Source: JAILLW01 sp045629045
GTDB taxonomy: Bacteria > Bacillota > Clostridia > Lachnospirales > Lachnospiraceae
Length of the DNA: 64,000 nucleotides
Direction of reading: 5' to 3'
Assembly (NCBI GenBank): GCA_045629045.1
Contig: JAZQQM010000036.1
Span: 1-64,000, forward strand
Of this stretch, positions 8,914 to 18,390 are shown piece after piece. The notes under the pieces were generated by a model. The model did no database searches and was not told where the DNA came from. It saw only the letters and a list, made by a program, of their open reading frames with translations. The translations under genes and the position numbers were made by a program. Positions within the stretch are counted from its first letter, which is position 1. Each line of letters starts with the position of its first letter.

Positions 8914-10569
8914 TTGTCGATTTATGTTAACCAATTAGGCTATCTTTCTTCAGCCAAAAAGATAGCAATTTCCACAAGGCCCTGTAATTTTCAGATAATC
9001 AGAGTATGCGACCAGATCAGTGTTTTTGACGGCAGCGTTCATGAAAAGACCGTAGATTCCGTTTCCGGTGATAACACCTACAGAATTGACTTTACGGAAT
9101 TGACCGAACCCGGACAATACTATGTGCTTGCAGGTAACAACGGCAAATCTCCCACCTTTACAATCGGTCAAAATGTATACGACAAGCTTCAAACCGACTT
9201 ATTAAAATGTTTCTATTATCAAAGATGCGGCACGGAACTTAAAGGTGAACATGCGGGAAGATACACACACCCTGCCTGTCATATGGATGATGCAATCTTA
9301 CTTAAAGATTACCTTAACAAAACCGAAAATCCCAAAACCTACGAGGTAAAGGGCGGCTGGCATGATGCGGGAGATTTCGGACGATATACTACGGCCGGGG
9401 CCGTAGCCGTAGCTCATATGCTTTATGCATACGAACTTTATCCCGAAAGTTTCAATTCATCTTCCAATATTCCCGAAAGCGGAAACGGAATACCGGATGT
9501 CCTAAATGAATGCCGATACGAACTTGAATGGCTTTTTAAAATGCAGACTAAAGACGGCGGCGTATATCATAAGCTTACGGCGTTTAATCACGCTCCCTTT
9601 ATTATGCCTCAGGATGACCATGATCAATTCATTCTCTTTCCCGTGTCAAGTTTTGCTGTTGCGGATTTTACCGCCGTTATGGCGTTAGCTTCCAGAATAT
9701 ACCGTAAATTCGATGAAAATTTTGCCACCCGCTGTCTTGATGCAGCCCTTAAGAGTCTTGAATGGCTTAAAGCCAACCCCTATCGGGATTTTAAGAATCC
9801 TCCCGGTTGCAATACCGGCGGATATTACGATGATGCCGACATAGACGAGCGCCTGTGGGCCGCAGCGGAATTGCTTCGTGCAGACAAATCTCACAGAAAT
9901 GAATACGTTGCCAAAGTCACCGAATTAACCAATGACTTCGTCACCAAAACCGAATTCGGTTGGATGGATGTATCCGGCTTTGCCGCAATGTCAATACTGA
10001 CAGATCCGGAGCACTCTGTGGGTATGCTTGAAGCTCACTATAAGAACGTAATCGAAAAGGAAGCATCACGTTTGCTTTCGCTCCTTAAATCTTCAGGATA
10101 TTTACTTGCTCTTGAAAGTAAGGATTTCTGCTGGGGTTCCAACATGGTTGTTGCCAACAGGGCGATTCTTTTTATACTGGCCGCCAAAATCTGCGACGAA
10201 AAGACAGGTGATAAGTTCCTTGAGGGTGCCATGGAGCATCTTCATTACCTGCTTGGCCGTAACGCTCTTGGAATTTCATATATTACCGGGGAAGGTGAAA
10301 ATGCATACTCCCATCCTCATAACAGAAGTACGGAATGTGACGGAATCGATGAACCCATGCCCGGTTGGGTATCGGGAGGTCCCCTGGAAAAGCTCCTGGA
10401 TCCTGCCATCAAAGCCGCAGTTCCCGAAGGTACACCGCCCATGAAATGTTACGTGGATGATTCCGGCAGTTATTCCAGCAATGAAATTACGATTTACTGG
10501 AACTCTCCCGTAGTATTTATGTGTGCATGTTTTAACCGGCCCGATTCCGATTTCAAACCTAACCGATAA
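8914..10569 (+). CDS. Glycoside hydrolase family 9 cellodextrinase-like enzyme, no signal peptide
   Basis: A 551-residue GH9 enzyme. Residues 1-85 form the N-terminal immunoglobulin-like domain of theme-D GH9 enzymes, and the (alpha/alpha)6 catalytic domain fills the rest. The GGWHDAGDFG motif holds the base/nucleophile Asp pair D151 and D154. The HPHNRS motif is present, and the general acid is E524 in SSNEITIYWN. No signal peptide, dockerin or CBM is seen, so it should act in the cytoplasm on imported cello-oligosaccharides. The Butyrivibrio fibrisolvens cellodextrinase Ced1 is a known GH9 enzyme of the same size and location. The start is TTG, fixed by AAGGAGGTGAT directly upstream. It is one of only three protein genes assigned to the plus strand in the window. 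Confidence 0.9.
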   Translation: MSIYVNQLGYLSSAKKIAISTRPCNFQIIRVCDQISVFDGSVHEKTVDSVSGDNTYRIDFTELTEPGQYYVLAGNNGKSPTFTIGQNVYDKLQTDLLKCFYYQRCGTELKGEHAGRYTHPACHMDDAILLKDYLNKTENPKTYEVKGGWHDAGDFGRYTTAGAVAVAHMLYAYELYPESFNSSSNIPESGNGIPDVLNECRYELEWLFKMQTKDGGVYHKLTAFNHAPFIMPQDDHDQFILFPVSSFAVADFTAVMALASRIYRKFDENFATRCLDAALKSLEWLKANPYRDFKNPPGCNTGGYYDDADIDERLWAAAELLRADKSHRNEYVAKVTELTNDFVTKTEFGWMDVSGFAAMSILTDPEHSVGMLEAHYKNVIEKEASRLLSLLKSSGYLLALESKDFCWGSNMVVANRAILFILAAKICDEKTGDKFLEGAMEHLHYLLGRNALGISYITGEGENAYSHPHNRSTECDGIDEPMPGWVSGGPLEKLLDPAIKAAVPEGTPPMKCYVDDSGSYSSNEITIYWNSPVVFMCACFNRPDSDFKPNR

Positions 10570-10586
10570 CTCTACGAAACGTAGAA

Positions 10587-11765
10587 TTATTCCGTTACTT
10601 CTTCTGTTTCGAGCATACTCTTCTTTCGCTTCTTGTCTTCGTACATCTTTTCATCGGCGCTTTCTATAACATCCGGAATCGAAGCCATGTTCTCTTCATC
10701 ATAAATTGCATAGCCACTGCTTAACTGCAATGCATACGGTGCTTTATTTTCTTCATTACGGCGTTCCATTCTCTCATCTATCTCTTTGCAGAAAGATACG
10801 ATTTTTTCTTCATCATTGGTGTTAAGCAAAACGGTAAACTCATCTCCGCCGTATCGATATGCAGAATATCCGTTTTCTCTTGAGAGTAAATCCAAAACAG
10901 CTGCCACTTCTATCAAAGCATTGTCGCCTTCACTGTGTCCATAGTTATCATTAATACTCTTAAATGAGTTAATGTCGAGCATAATAAGCGACCATGGATT
11001 TTCGCTTCGTATCTTATCCGAAATGTTCTTAATCATTAGTCTTCTGTTATTCAAATGCGTAAGTTCATCATGATAAATACTTGATCTTTGGCTCTGCATA
11101 TAAACATACAAAAGTACAAGCATCTGACCGATCCAAACAACATACGGGAAGAAAATGGTACCATATATCACTATGGCAATGAAAACAATTGAATTTGCAA
11201 AAACCAGTTTGCCGTGTTTTTCTCTTTCGGCATATTCGTTTCTGTCGCAATATTTGCCGATAAGCACCAACAGCAAAATAAAGTATATCAGTATGCAACA
11301 ATATGTTTGTAAATCATCGAGCGGGCCGTACTTAAACTCTCCGTCCTCATAGTAGATAAACAACTTTGTATGTGAAAAAGCGATTCTTGCAGTAATAAGT
11401 ACAAACGTCACAAAGTATAGAAGCCTTATGATAAACGCCCAAAAGCGCGACGGATTATGTGTCCTTGAAAGGCAGAACTCACTCCAGAGAATTGCGCTTA
11501 ACAGCATGGTTATATAACCGATTGTGCAGGTTTTCATATATGTATCCGCTCCGACCCGGTCGAAAAATATATAAAGTATCAGTCCGTTATTAATCTCTGC
11601 CGCCATCGAAAGTAAGCACGTTACTCCAAGTAACCTGGCCATAACATGCTGTGTTCTCGTGTATCCGTTTCGACCGAGAGTAATTATGTAATATATAGAT
11701 ATTATTAGGCATATAAACGGTGCCTGAAATGCCAAAATCGCCGCAAAATAATATGAATCTAACAT
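10587..11765 (-). CDS. Membrane diguanylate cyclase (GGDEF)
   Basis: 392 residues. Residues 1-225 contain about seven hydrophobic spans, with no recognisable periplasmic sensor domain. The GGDEF domain follows, with an intact GGDEF at 306-310. The RxxD inhibitory site that normally lies five residues before this motif is absent (ENGY). Intact catalytic residues predict c-di-GMP synthesis from two GTP. The gene starts five bases after the stop of a hybrid histidine kinase, itself overlapping a lipid-kinase gene, so the three are probably one transcript. The signal sensed cannot be told from sequence. Confidence 0.88.
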   Translation of the reverse strand: MLDSYYFAAILAFQAPFICLIISIYYIITLGRNGYTRTQHVMARLLGVTCLLSMAAEINNGLILYIFFDRVGADTYMKTCTIGYITMLLSAILWSEFCLSRTHNPSRFWAFIIRLLYFVTFVLITARIAFSHTKLFIYYEDGEFKYGPLDDLQTYCCILIYFILLLVLIGKYCDRNEYAEREKHGKLVFANSIVFIAIVIYGTIFFPYVVWIGQMLVLLYVYMQSQRSSIYHDELTHLNNRRLMIKNISDKIRSENPWSLIMLDINSFKSINDNYGHSEGDNALIEVAAVLDLLSRENGYSAYRYGGDEFTVLLNTNDEEKIVSFCKEIDERMERRNEENKAPYALQLSSGYAIYDEENMASIPDVIESADEKMYEDKKRKKSMLETEEVTE

Positions 11766-11770
11766 AGGGC

Positions 11771-13486
11771 TTAATTCCTCCGGTATTTTTTGAGTGTATT
11801 CTCCAGTTTGATGGGTTCAATAGGTTTCATTAAATAGTCATCAAATCCCAAGCCAATATAGATTTGACGTGCTCCGTCAGTTGCATCGGCAGTCAGGGCA
11901 ATAATAGGCGTATCGGCATTAATAAAGTTTTCGATTTGCTTCATCTTACCCAGGGTTTCAACGCCATCCATCACCGGCATCATCTTATCAAGGAAGATGA
12001 TATCGTATTTTTTCGAAACAGCCTTTTCTATAGCCTCTTCTCCGGATTCGGCAGTATCAACCTTAACTTCGTTTCTCTTAAGCAGGGAAGATATAACCTT
12101 AAGATTGACCGAGTTATCGTCAACAACCAGTATTTCCATATCTTTGTCAATAAACACTTCCTCGTTGATACGCGAAGCTGCATTACCATCCTTGTTCTCG
12201 ACAGAATCAACATTCGGCAGTGTAATATCAAAATAGAAATTCGAGCCTTCTCCGTATTTGCTTTCCACATGAAGTTCCGAATTCATCAGATTTAACAGTC
12301 CGTTAACAATCGTTATACCAAGTCCGGTTCCTTCAATATTTCGGTTTCTTTCTTCATCGATTCTGACGAACTGCTTATTAAGTTTTGAAAGATCTTCTTC
12401 CTTAATTCCCATTCCCGTATCTTTGACAGAAAAATGAAGCTTTGACTCCGCTTTGCCACGTGTGCCGGAAATACTGAAAGTTACAGAGCCCTCCGGTGTA
12501 TACTTGGCAGCATTATTTAATATATTAACCAAAATCTGTTTAAGTCTTACATCACTTCCACGATAACCGGCAAGCAAAGAAGGATCTGCCTCCACATTAA
12601 ATTCAAGGCCTTTTTCCTTCATTTTGGGACTAATCATATTTACTATATCTTTGACAATATCCTTCATATCAAAGTCTACCGTCACAAGAGTCATCTTATT
12701 GGATTCTATCTTGGATAAATCAAGGATATCATTAACAAGCGACAGCATCATGTTACCGGATGCCTTGATGTCACGCGCATACTCATATATTCCCACATCC
12801 TGTGTTTCGCGCAAAATCATTTCATCAAGACCGATAACCGCATTAAGGGGCGTTCTTAATTCGTGAGACATATTTGAAAGAAAATTAGACTTTGCCGCAG
12901 TCGCCTGGACAGCATCCTGATGTTTTAGTTCCACTATTTCAAGAAGATCATCAAGGCTCCTGTCATGTTCCTGGGTTTCCTCATCGTATTCAATCAGAAT
13001 TCCAATAATAATATTGCCGACCCAATCGGCTACCAAAAATCCAATGCAGCTAAACAGCCAGCTTGTAATATTAAAATCCTGCAATCCCGAATATTCTCTG
13101 GGTATAAGTACCAGGAATAAAATACAGCATGCCTGTACAAATATAGTAAATCTAAAGCTTCTTTTATCCAAAAAAGTGATAACCGTAAGCCATAAAATTG
13201 CATCAATAATGAATACTACGAATATAGATGTGAAACATAATTGCATAGAAATTGCAAATACACAGACAGAAAGAATATAGAGTGCTTTATATGCAAAGGA
13301 ATGTCTTAGCGTCGACATTCTGATTGCCGTCATTGTGACCAATGTCACAGCCCAAAAGAATACCATTGCCACAGCAAAAGAATCCCAGCCACCTTTATCA
13401 AGACACACGCCGAGAATGGCACCGATACCGTATAAAGCATATACAATTATGGATAATACCTGTCCTTTTTTAATGATATCAGTCAT
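11771..13486 (-). CDS. Hybrid sensor histidine kinase (TM-HisKA-HATPase-REC)
   Basis: 571 residues. About six membrane spans (10-165) are followed by a coiled linker and a HisKA dimerisation helix with the phospho-acceptor His208 in NMSHELRTP. The HATPase_c domain has an N-box, a DTGMGI box and a GTGLGI box. A C-terminal receiver domain has its acidic pocket in VVDDN and acceptor Asp in FLDKMMP. No separate output domain or response regulator gene adjoins it, so phosphotransfer presumably goes to a partner elsewhere or controls the adjacent GGDEF protein. Its ATG overlaps the stop of the DAG-kinase gene by four bases (ATGA), indicating translational coupling. Confidence 0.9.
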   Translation of the reverse strand: MTDIIKKGQVLSIIVYALYGIGAILGVCLDKGGWDSFAVAMVFFWAVTLVTMTAIRMSTLRHSFAYKALYILSVCVFAISMQLCFTSIFVVFIIDAILWLTVITFLDKRSFRFTIFVQACCILFLVLIPREYSGLQDFNITSWLFSCIGFLVADWVGNIIIGILIEYDEETQEHDRSLDDLLEIVELKHQDAVQATAAKSNFLSNMSHELRTPLNAVIGLDEMILRETQDVGIYEYARDIKASGNMMLSLVNDILDLSKIESNKMTLVTVDFDMKDIVKDIVNMISPKMKEKGLEFNVEADPSLLAGYRGSDVRLKQILVNILNNAAKYTPEGSVTFSISGTRGKAESKLHFSVKDTGMGIKEEDLSKLNKQFVRIDEERNRNIEGTGLGITIVNGLLNLMNSELHVESKYGEGSNFYFDITLPNVDSVENKDGNAASRINEEVFIDKDMEILVVDDNSVNLKVISSLLKRNEVKVDTAESGEEAIEKAVSKKYDIIFLDKMMPVMDGVETLGKMKQIENFINADTPIIALTADATDGARQIYIGLGFDDYLMKPIEPIKLENTLKKYRRN

Positions 13487-14403
13487 TCGATGTCAACTCC
13501 TTTCGGAACAACAAACGGAAGACCGCACTTAATAAGCTTCGCCGTCCATTCCTTCTGAGGCTCTTGAAGTTCTCCGTCAAAATCCACTCTAAACGCCATA
13601 CCGTCTCGTCTCTTTATTGATATTTCGGAAACATATCCGTCATATCTTTTTTGTTCCTCACTACCGGTATTTTTACCAACAAGGCCCAATATTGTTCGTA
13701 TCAGCCTGATTCTGTTCGCATTTTTGTACACCAACAAGCGTCCGACCCCATCGGTGATGTTCGGTTTTTCATCAAACCAAAGTCTGCCTCCGATTACTCC
13801 CCCGTTACCGAAGAACATTTCAGGAGTCTGACCTACGATTCTTTTTTCTTTATTTATGATAATTTCCAAATCCTCAGACCTTGAAAACAAAACAGCATAA
13901 GCAAAGCCAAATGCATACGGAACACTTTTTCCCAAAATACTGGCATCTCTAAACTGTTCCATTCGCATAATCTGCTCGGAATCCAAGCCAAGCGAGAACG
14001 TATTAAGGCAATTGCCGTGATTGGTCTTTATATAATCTATCTTTACGACCTTACCTTCAATCAACTCGTCAATATCTTCAAACAAATGTGCATCGTCGCC
14101 GAATACCTTCAGGAAATCATTTGTAAAGCCCCTGGGATAAAAAGCAAACTCTACATTAGAAAAATCTTCTACTCCGTAAATTGCATTACTAAGCGTTCCC
14201 GAACCACCGCAACAATAAATTCTCAATTTCTCGTTGCCAAACAGGTTAAGAACTTCCTTTATCAGATTTCTTTCGTCCCATGCTTTTCTGGTATGAAAAA
14301 TATAATAATTCATATCAGCGTACTTTTCGGACAAATGCCTTCTTAAGCCCGCTGAAAACTTAGCATTTCCTGCATGCGAATTTATGACAAAAATATGTTT
14401 CAT
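13483..14403 (-). CDS. Diacylglycerol/lipid kinase family protein (YegS/BmrU-like)
   Basis: 306 residues of the DAGK catalytic fold. The phosphate-binding region reads FVINSHAGNAK at the N-terminus, and the nucleotide loop reads CGGSGTLSNAI. The second glycine-rich motif is YPRGFTNDFLK, matching the usual P-G-T-x-N-D-F. Relatives phosphorylate diacylglycerol or other lipids with ATP at the membrane. The canonical GGDGT loop has Ser in place of Asp here, which may alter activity or substrate. It is the first gene of a tightly packed unit with a hybrid kinase and a diguanylate cyclase. No lipid-biosynthesis neighbours are present. Confidence 0.8.
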   Translation of the reverse strand: MKHIFVINSHAGNAKFSAGLRRHLSEKYADMNYYIFHTRKAWDERNLIKEVLNLFGNEKLRIYCCGGSGTLSNAIYGVEDFSNVEFAFYPRGFTNDFLKVFGDDAHLFEDIDELIEGKVVKIDYIKTNHGNCLNTFSLGLDSEQIMRMEQFRDASILGKSVPYAFGFAYAVLFSRSEDLEIIINKEKRIVGQTPEMFFGNGGVIGGRLWFDEKPNITDGVGRLLVYKNANRIRLIRTILGLVGKNTGSEEQKRYDGYVSEISIKRRDGMAFRVDFDGELQEPQKEWTAKLIKCGLPFVVPKGVDIE

Positions 14404-14610
14404 CTACAATCCTCAATGCGCTGTATTAAAGTTACCGTTTACATTTTAATCATGGAATATATTTGGATAGACTTATCCTGTATAAATTCCCCCTAATGAT
14501 AAATATAGCATGTTTACATAATATCAGCAATACCCTTTTTTAGGATATAATCAATGTTCTCGCCCGATATAAAACACATCCTGCAATCAGTTACGGATTT
14601 CAGATAAAAA

Positions 14611-14640
14611 AGCAGCGGTACATATACATGCACCGCTGCT
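14611..14640 (-). terminator. Rho-independent terminator of the DUF1836 gene
   Basis: AGCAGCGGT at 14611-14619 pairs with ACCGCTGCT at 14632-14640. A TTTTTATC run follows on the minus strand. It is only 13 bp beyond the DUF1836 gene stop. The T-tract on the other side could also support plus-strand termination. Confidence 0.9.
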
Positions 14641-14653
14641 TTTTATTACTGTT

Positions 14654-15313
14654 TTATTTTTTCTCTTCCTTTTTCTTTTCTTCTTTTTTCTTGGAATCTT
14701 TGTCAACTTCCGGTTCCTTGAAATAATCTCCATACTCATCAAGGAGTTTTTCTATAAGGAGCTTTTTGGTATATACGTCAAATCCCAGCATAAAGATAAA
14801 AGAGAACATCTGAAGTATCTTCTGGTCATCGCCCTTACAGTCTACGAAGGTGAGCTTTGAACGTTCGTATTTTCGTGCTATATCTTCTTTAAGTTCAGCC
14901 TTCTTTTCTTCTTCCATACTGAAAACTTCATCAAAAATCTTACAAAGATCTATATCTTTGTCAGAATCAAAATATCTTTCCGTAAGAGGATTAAGCATCG
15001 TCTGAATATCCGAAATCGAAAGAAGCCCCTTGGAATAATAAATGAAAATCAACATAACAATATGCTCTTTGGTATACTTCTTCTTATCCGGAGGAGGAAG
15101 AAGATCGTTTTTGGCATAATTGTTAATCATTGTCTTTGTAAGAATCTTATCTTCTTCGGGGTTACGGGCCGCGCTCTTAAGCTTGCTTTGCATGAACGTC
15201 GTAACCTGATCCATATACAAATCAATGTTCGGAAGATCGCTTGACTTAATATTATTAATTCTGTCAAGGCTGCTCATTATACTGTTTAATAAATCATCTT
15301 TATCAAGAGTCAT
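14654..15313 (-). CDS. DUF1836 domain protein
   Basis: 219 residues. The central part (about 70-190) matches DUF1836, including the LPPPDKKKYTKEHIVMLI stretch followed by a helix resembling a MerR-like winged-helix segment. DUF1836 proteins are a Firmicutes-restricted family usually annotated as putative transcriptional regulators; their targets are unknown. The C-terminus is an unusual Lys/Glu/Asp-rich tail (KKKEEKKKEEKK). The gene appears monocistronic, with its own terminator close behind. No hint of a target gene is seen nearby. Confidence 0.82.
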   Translation of the reverse strand: MTLDKDDLLNSIMSSLDRINNIKSSDLPNIDLYMDQVTTFMQSKLKSAARNPEEDKILTKTMINNYAKNDLLPPPDKKKYTKEHIVMLIFIYYSKGLLSISDIQTMLNPLTERYFDSDKDIDLCKIFDEVFSMEEEKKAELKEDIARKYERSKLTFVDCKGDDQKILQMFSFIFMLGFDVYTKKLLIEKLLDEYGDYFKEPEVDKDSKKKEEKKKEEKK

Positions 15314-15415
15314 CTGTTATCCCACCATACAAAAATATAATTGCATCAACTAATTCGTAGTATATCACTAAATAGTTTTGAATACTAGATGAAAAGATAT
15401 GGATACTATGAAATA

Positions 15416-16717
15416 TTATTTTAACATCCCGGCTACCGCTCCCGTGCTCCAGGCCTGTTGAAGATTAAAGCCTCCGCAGGGTCCGTGGGCATCAATTATT
15501 TCACCGGCCACATATAGCCCCTGTACCATACGGCTTTCCAAAGTATCCTTAAGTTCATCGACAGGAAGTCCGCCCATACATATCTGTGCATCATCAAAGG
15601 TATTGGTACCTTCAATATCAATCTTCCAGCGCTTAATACATCTTACAAGTTTCTTAAGCTTATCCTCCGAAATATCCGAATACTTTGTCGTAAAGCCTAT
15701 ATCACTCAGTTTAAGCATTGCCTCTGCAAGTTTCTTTGGCAGAAAACCTATCAACAGTTCTTCGGACCTACGATCAGGCATCTGATAACATCTGTTATGT
15801 AGCATGGAATACAGCTTATCTTCCGTATATTCAGGTGCTAAATCCACATTTACACTTATATTTTGGTCCGCATTCCCAAGATAAGTGGTCAGGTTCATAA
15901 CGCCTATTCCGGAAATACCGTAAGCTGTCAGTTGAAGTTCACCCTCTTCCTCAGCCACTGTCTTATTATCCATACATAATTCAATAATGGCATGTGTCCG
16001 CACTCCTGCCAGGGATTTAAAGATATCCTGTCCTTTATCCTTTTGTGCAATAAGCTGTACAAGGGCTGGCGTAACACGTGTTATCGTATGTCCCATTTTC
16101 CTAAGCAGCGAATATCCCGAACCGTCTGCGCCCAATTTAGGCTGAGCCTTTGAACCCGTTGCGATTATTACACGATCTGCCACATACTTCACTGTTTCTT
16201 CGGATAATTTAGTTTTCTTAGTTTTGTCATCATACTTAGATATTAATGCGGTTATTTCAAATTCACCGGAATTCATTTTACGTATATCTTTTGTATTGCA
16301 GTCGGTTACTACATTAATTCCAAGATCTCTTAGTGCAAATCTGAGAACATCCAAAACAGCTCCTGCCTGTTCCGAATATGGGTACATAAGCGTCCCTTTT
16401 GCTTTAACCCACAACCCTATACTTTCAAAAAAGGCTATCGTGTCATCATAAGAAAAAACAGCGAACAAATCATTTATAAAATCACAGGCTTTAGAATCAC
16501 CCTCAATATTCCTGTAATACTGTCCCGGATTGTCCTTAAGCAGTGAATTGCTTAAATTGCATCTGCCGTTACCTGTGGCAAGTATCTTCTTGCCCAATCT
16601 GTCTTTATGTTCCAAAACAGTAACTTCATGGCCGTTACGGGAAGCAACTATTGCCGCAACCATACCAGAAGCACCGCCGCCTGCTACTAATACCTTCACA
16701 GTGACTTCCTCCATCAA
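15416..16717 (-). CDS. NAD(P)/FAD-dependent oxidoreductase, HI0933/BaiN family
   Basis: A 433-residue flavoprotein. The N-terminal Rossmann FAD site reads VAGGGASGMVAAI and is followed by a Glu-containing LEHKDRLGKKIL segment. The motif GNGRCNLSN is a hallmark of the HI0933-like family, and the C-terminal FAD motif reads YVAGEIIDAHGPCGGFNLQ. Members are often named aminoacetone oxidase or, in bile-acid 7-dehydroxylators, BaiN. The true reaction of most members is unknown. It is transcribed divergently from the YerC-like regulator at 16856, leaving a 138-bp shared promoter region that could place it under that regulator, which is inference. Confidence 0.88.
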   Translation of the reverse strand: MMEEVTVKVLVAGGGASGMVAAIVASRNGHEVTVLEHKDRLGKKILATGNGRCNLSNSLLKDNPGQYYRNIEGDSKACDFINDLFAVFSYDDTIAFFESIGLWVKAKGTLMYPYSEQAGAVLDVLRFALRDLGINVVTDCNTKDIRKMNSGEFEITALISKYDDKTKKTKLSEETVKYVADRVIIATGSKAQPKLGADGSGYSLLRKMGHTITRVTPALVQLIAQKDKGQDIFKSLAGVRTHAIIELCMDNKTVAEEEGELQLTAYGISGIGVMNLTTYLGNADQNISVNVDLAPEYTEDKLYSMLHNRCYQMPDRRSEELLIGFLPKKLAEAMLKLSDIGFTTKYSDISEDKLKKLVRCIKRWKIDIEGTNTFDDAQICMGGLPVDELKDTLESRMVQGLYVAGEIIDAHGPCGGFNLQQAWSTGAVAGMLK

Positions 16718-16855
16718 AAGATATACTTTACAATCAAAGAAATTATATCAATCAAATCACATACGGACAAGATTTTTACAATTTCACACTGTAAAATTTC
16801 TTTACTGTAAAACTTTAATGTGGTAAAATACTTCTATCATTTAGTTACTTAAGGG

Positions 16856-17152
16856 GTGGTAATTATGAATAAAAAAATCAAAACAGAAGCCGTAGATCAT
16901 TTGTTTGAAGCTATTCTTACACTTAAAGACACCGATGAGTGTTACAAATTTTTCGAGGATTTGTGTACGGTAAACGAAATCCTAAGCCTTTCCCAAAGAT
17001 ATGAGGTTGCTTCAATGCTTGACAAGAAAAAAACATATCTTGAGATAGCCGAAAAGACAGGCGCTTCCACCGCCACCATCTCCCGTGTTAACAGATCACT
17101 TAATTACGGTATGGACGGTTATGAAATGGTTTTTGACAGACTTAAGAAATAA
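16856..17152 (+). CDS. TrpR-like helix-turn-helix protein, YerC/YecD family
   Basis: A 98-residue protein of the YerC/YecD family (TIGR02531), related to the Trp repressor DNA-binding fold. A conserved segment ILSLSQRYEVASMLDKKKTY is followed by the helix-turn-helix TGASTATISRVNRSL. Members are dimeric DNA-binding proteins of mostly unknown regulon. GGGGTGG precedes the ATG by a few bases. The gene ends at a compact bidirectional terminator and is divergent from the HI0933-type flavoprotein gene. Confidence 0.92.
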   Translation: MVIMNKKIKTEAVDHLFEAILTLKDTDECYKFFEDLCTVNEILSLSQRYEVASMLDKKKTYLEIAEKTGASTATISRVNRSLNYGMDGYEMVFDRLKK

Positions 17153-17158
17153 AAATAA

Positions 17159-17179
17159 AGCTCCTGCATTGCAGGAGCT
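17159..17179. terminator. Bidirectional terminator between convergent genes
   Basis: AGCTCCTGC and GCAGGAGCT form a 9-bp stem with an ATT loop. An A-rich flank lies on the left and TTTTAATT on the right. It sits seven bases after the yerC-like stop and six before the stop of the convergent LytM-like gene, so it can serve both strands. Confidence 0.92.
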
Positions 17180-17184
17180 TTTAA

Positions 17185-18390
17185 TTATCCGTTAATTTCT
17201 ATTACATCCATAGGATCTATATATTCATTATCCACCATTATCTGATAACCTACACTCGCATTATTGTTTCCAACCGAGAAAAGAATATAACCTTTGCCCA
17301 AAGAATCACCTTCTTTAACAAGAGGTTCTCCGGCGTTACGATAAATTGATCTGTATCCGTTACCGTGATCAATAATAATACGATGACCGTAGTCTGCGTC
17401 TTCTTCAATAGCAAGAACAGTTCCTGTTCCCGAAGACACTATATTAATTCCCGAAGATGCATCAAACTTAAGAATCGGAACATTATCATCGGTTCCCGAT
17501 GTCATGGTAGAAGTTCCGCCGCTTAAAGGGAAGCCCTTAGGCATAGCGTTTTCGCTTTCTTCCTGAGTCATAGCTTCTTCCGTAGCTGCTTTCTTTGAAA
17601 CAGTTTCACTAAGAACCGCAACCTTTGCACTTAAGGAATCGTTTTCGACAGAAAGGACTTCATTCTGCTCTGTTAATTCCGTATTTTCAGCAATCTGTTG
17701 AACCACTTCCGTTCTCAGTTTCTTGAGACTTACAGAATCATAAATGATAACGCAGGCACATATCAATATAACAACGAACAATGCGCCAAGAATGAATTCA
17801 CAAAGGGCCGTTCCTATATGATGAGTTGTAATGTTGCCGTCATCATGTTCCTTGACAATCATTACAGCGTACTTATTTCTGGCTTTCTTAGGTTCTTCGA
17901 TAAGTTCGATTTCGGATACCTTGATTTCAGGAATCGCCTCTGCCTGCTTAACAGGCTCCTTAGGCACCTCTTGAGCCGGTACTTCTTTCGGCTGAGCAGC
18001 CTGCTTTTTATTTTCCTTGGGAGCAGGCGGTACAATAGGTGTTGTAACTACCTTAGAAACTTCTTTGTTCTCAACTGCTTTCTTATATACATTTTTAGCA
18101 GTTTTCTTAGATGAAGTCGATGTAGAAGCCGCTTCGGATGTTACTTCCTTCGCTGTTTCTTTGGTAGTATCCTTGGTAGTTTCTTTAGCTGTTTCTTTAG
18201 CTGTCTTTTTGGCAGTTTCCTTAGACTCGTCGGTCTTAGCCTTTTTTGAGGACTTCTTTTTTTCGTTTTCGGAAGTCTTCTTGGTAGGCTTAATCTCAGT
18301 TATCGTAGGAGTTTCTGCTGCTGCCTTAGTGCTTGACTTAGCCTTTGTTGCAGGCTTCGTCGAAACAGTTTCTTTAGTTTCTGTTGCCAT
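17185..18390 (-). CDS. Membrane-anchored degenerate LytM/M23-like protein with Lys/Thr-rich cytoplasmic region
   Basis: 401 residues from the ATG at 18390, chosen because CGGAGG precedes it. An upstream frame extension lacks a ribosome site. Residues 1 to about 185 are low-complexity Lys/Thr/Ala/Glu with repeats of the type KETAK. One membrane span (EFILGALFVVILICACVIIY) and a coiled coil (QQIAENTELTEQNEVLSVEN) follow. A C-terminal M23/LytM fold has GTVLAIEEDADYGHRIIIDHGNGY and VKEGDSLGKGYILFSVG. The usual zinc-binding HLH near the end is replaced by YQIMVD, so it is probably not a peptidase. Degenerate LytM proteins serve as activators or structural partners, as with SpoIIQ or EnvC. The specific role here is unknown. 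Confidence 0.8.
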   Translation of the reverse strand: MATETKETVSTKPATKAKSSTKAAAETPTITEIKPTKKTSENEKKKSSKKAKTDESKETAKKTAKETAKETTKDTTKETAKEVTSEAASTSTSSKKTAKNVYKKAVENKEVSKVVTTPIVPPAPKENKKQAAQPKEVPAQEVPKEPVKQAEAIPEIKVSEIELIEEPKKARNKYAVMIVKEHDDGNITTHHIGTALCEFILGALFVVILICACVIIYDSVSLKKLRTEVVQQIAENTELTEQNEVLSVENDSLSAKVAVLSETVSKKAATEEAMTQEESENAMPKGFPLSGGTSTMTSGTDDNVPILKFDASSGINIVSSGTGTVLAIEEDADYGHRIIIDHGNGYRSIYRNAGEPLVKEGDSLGKGYILFSVGNNNASVGYQIMVDNEYIDPMDVIEING

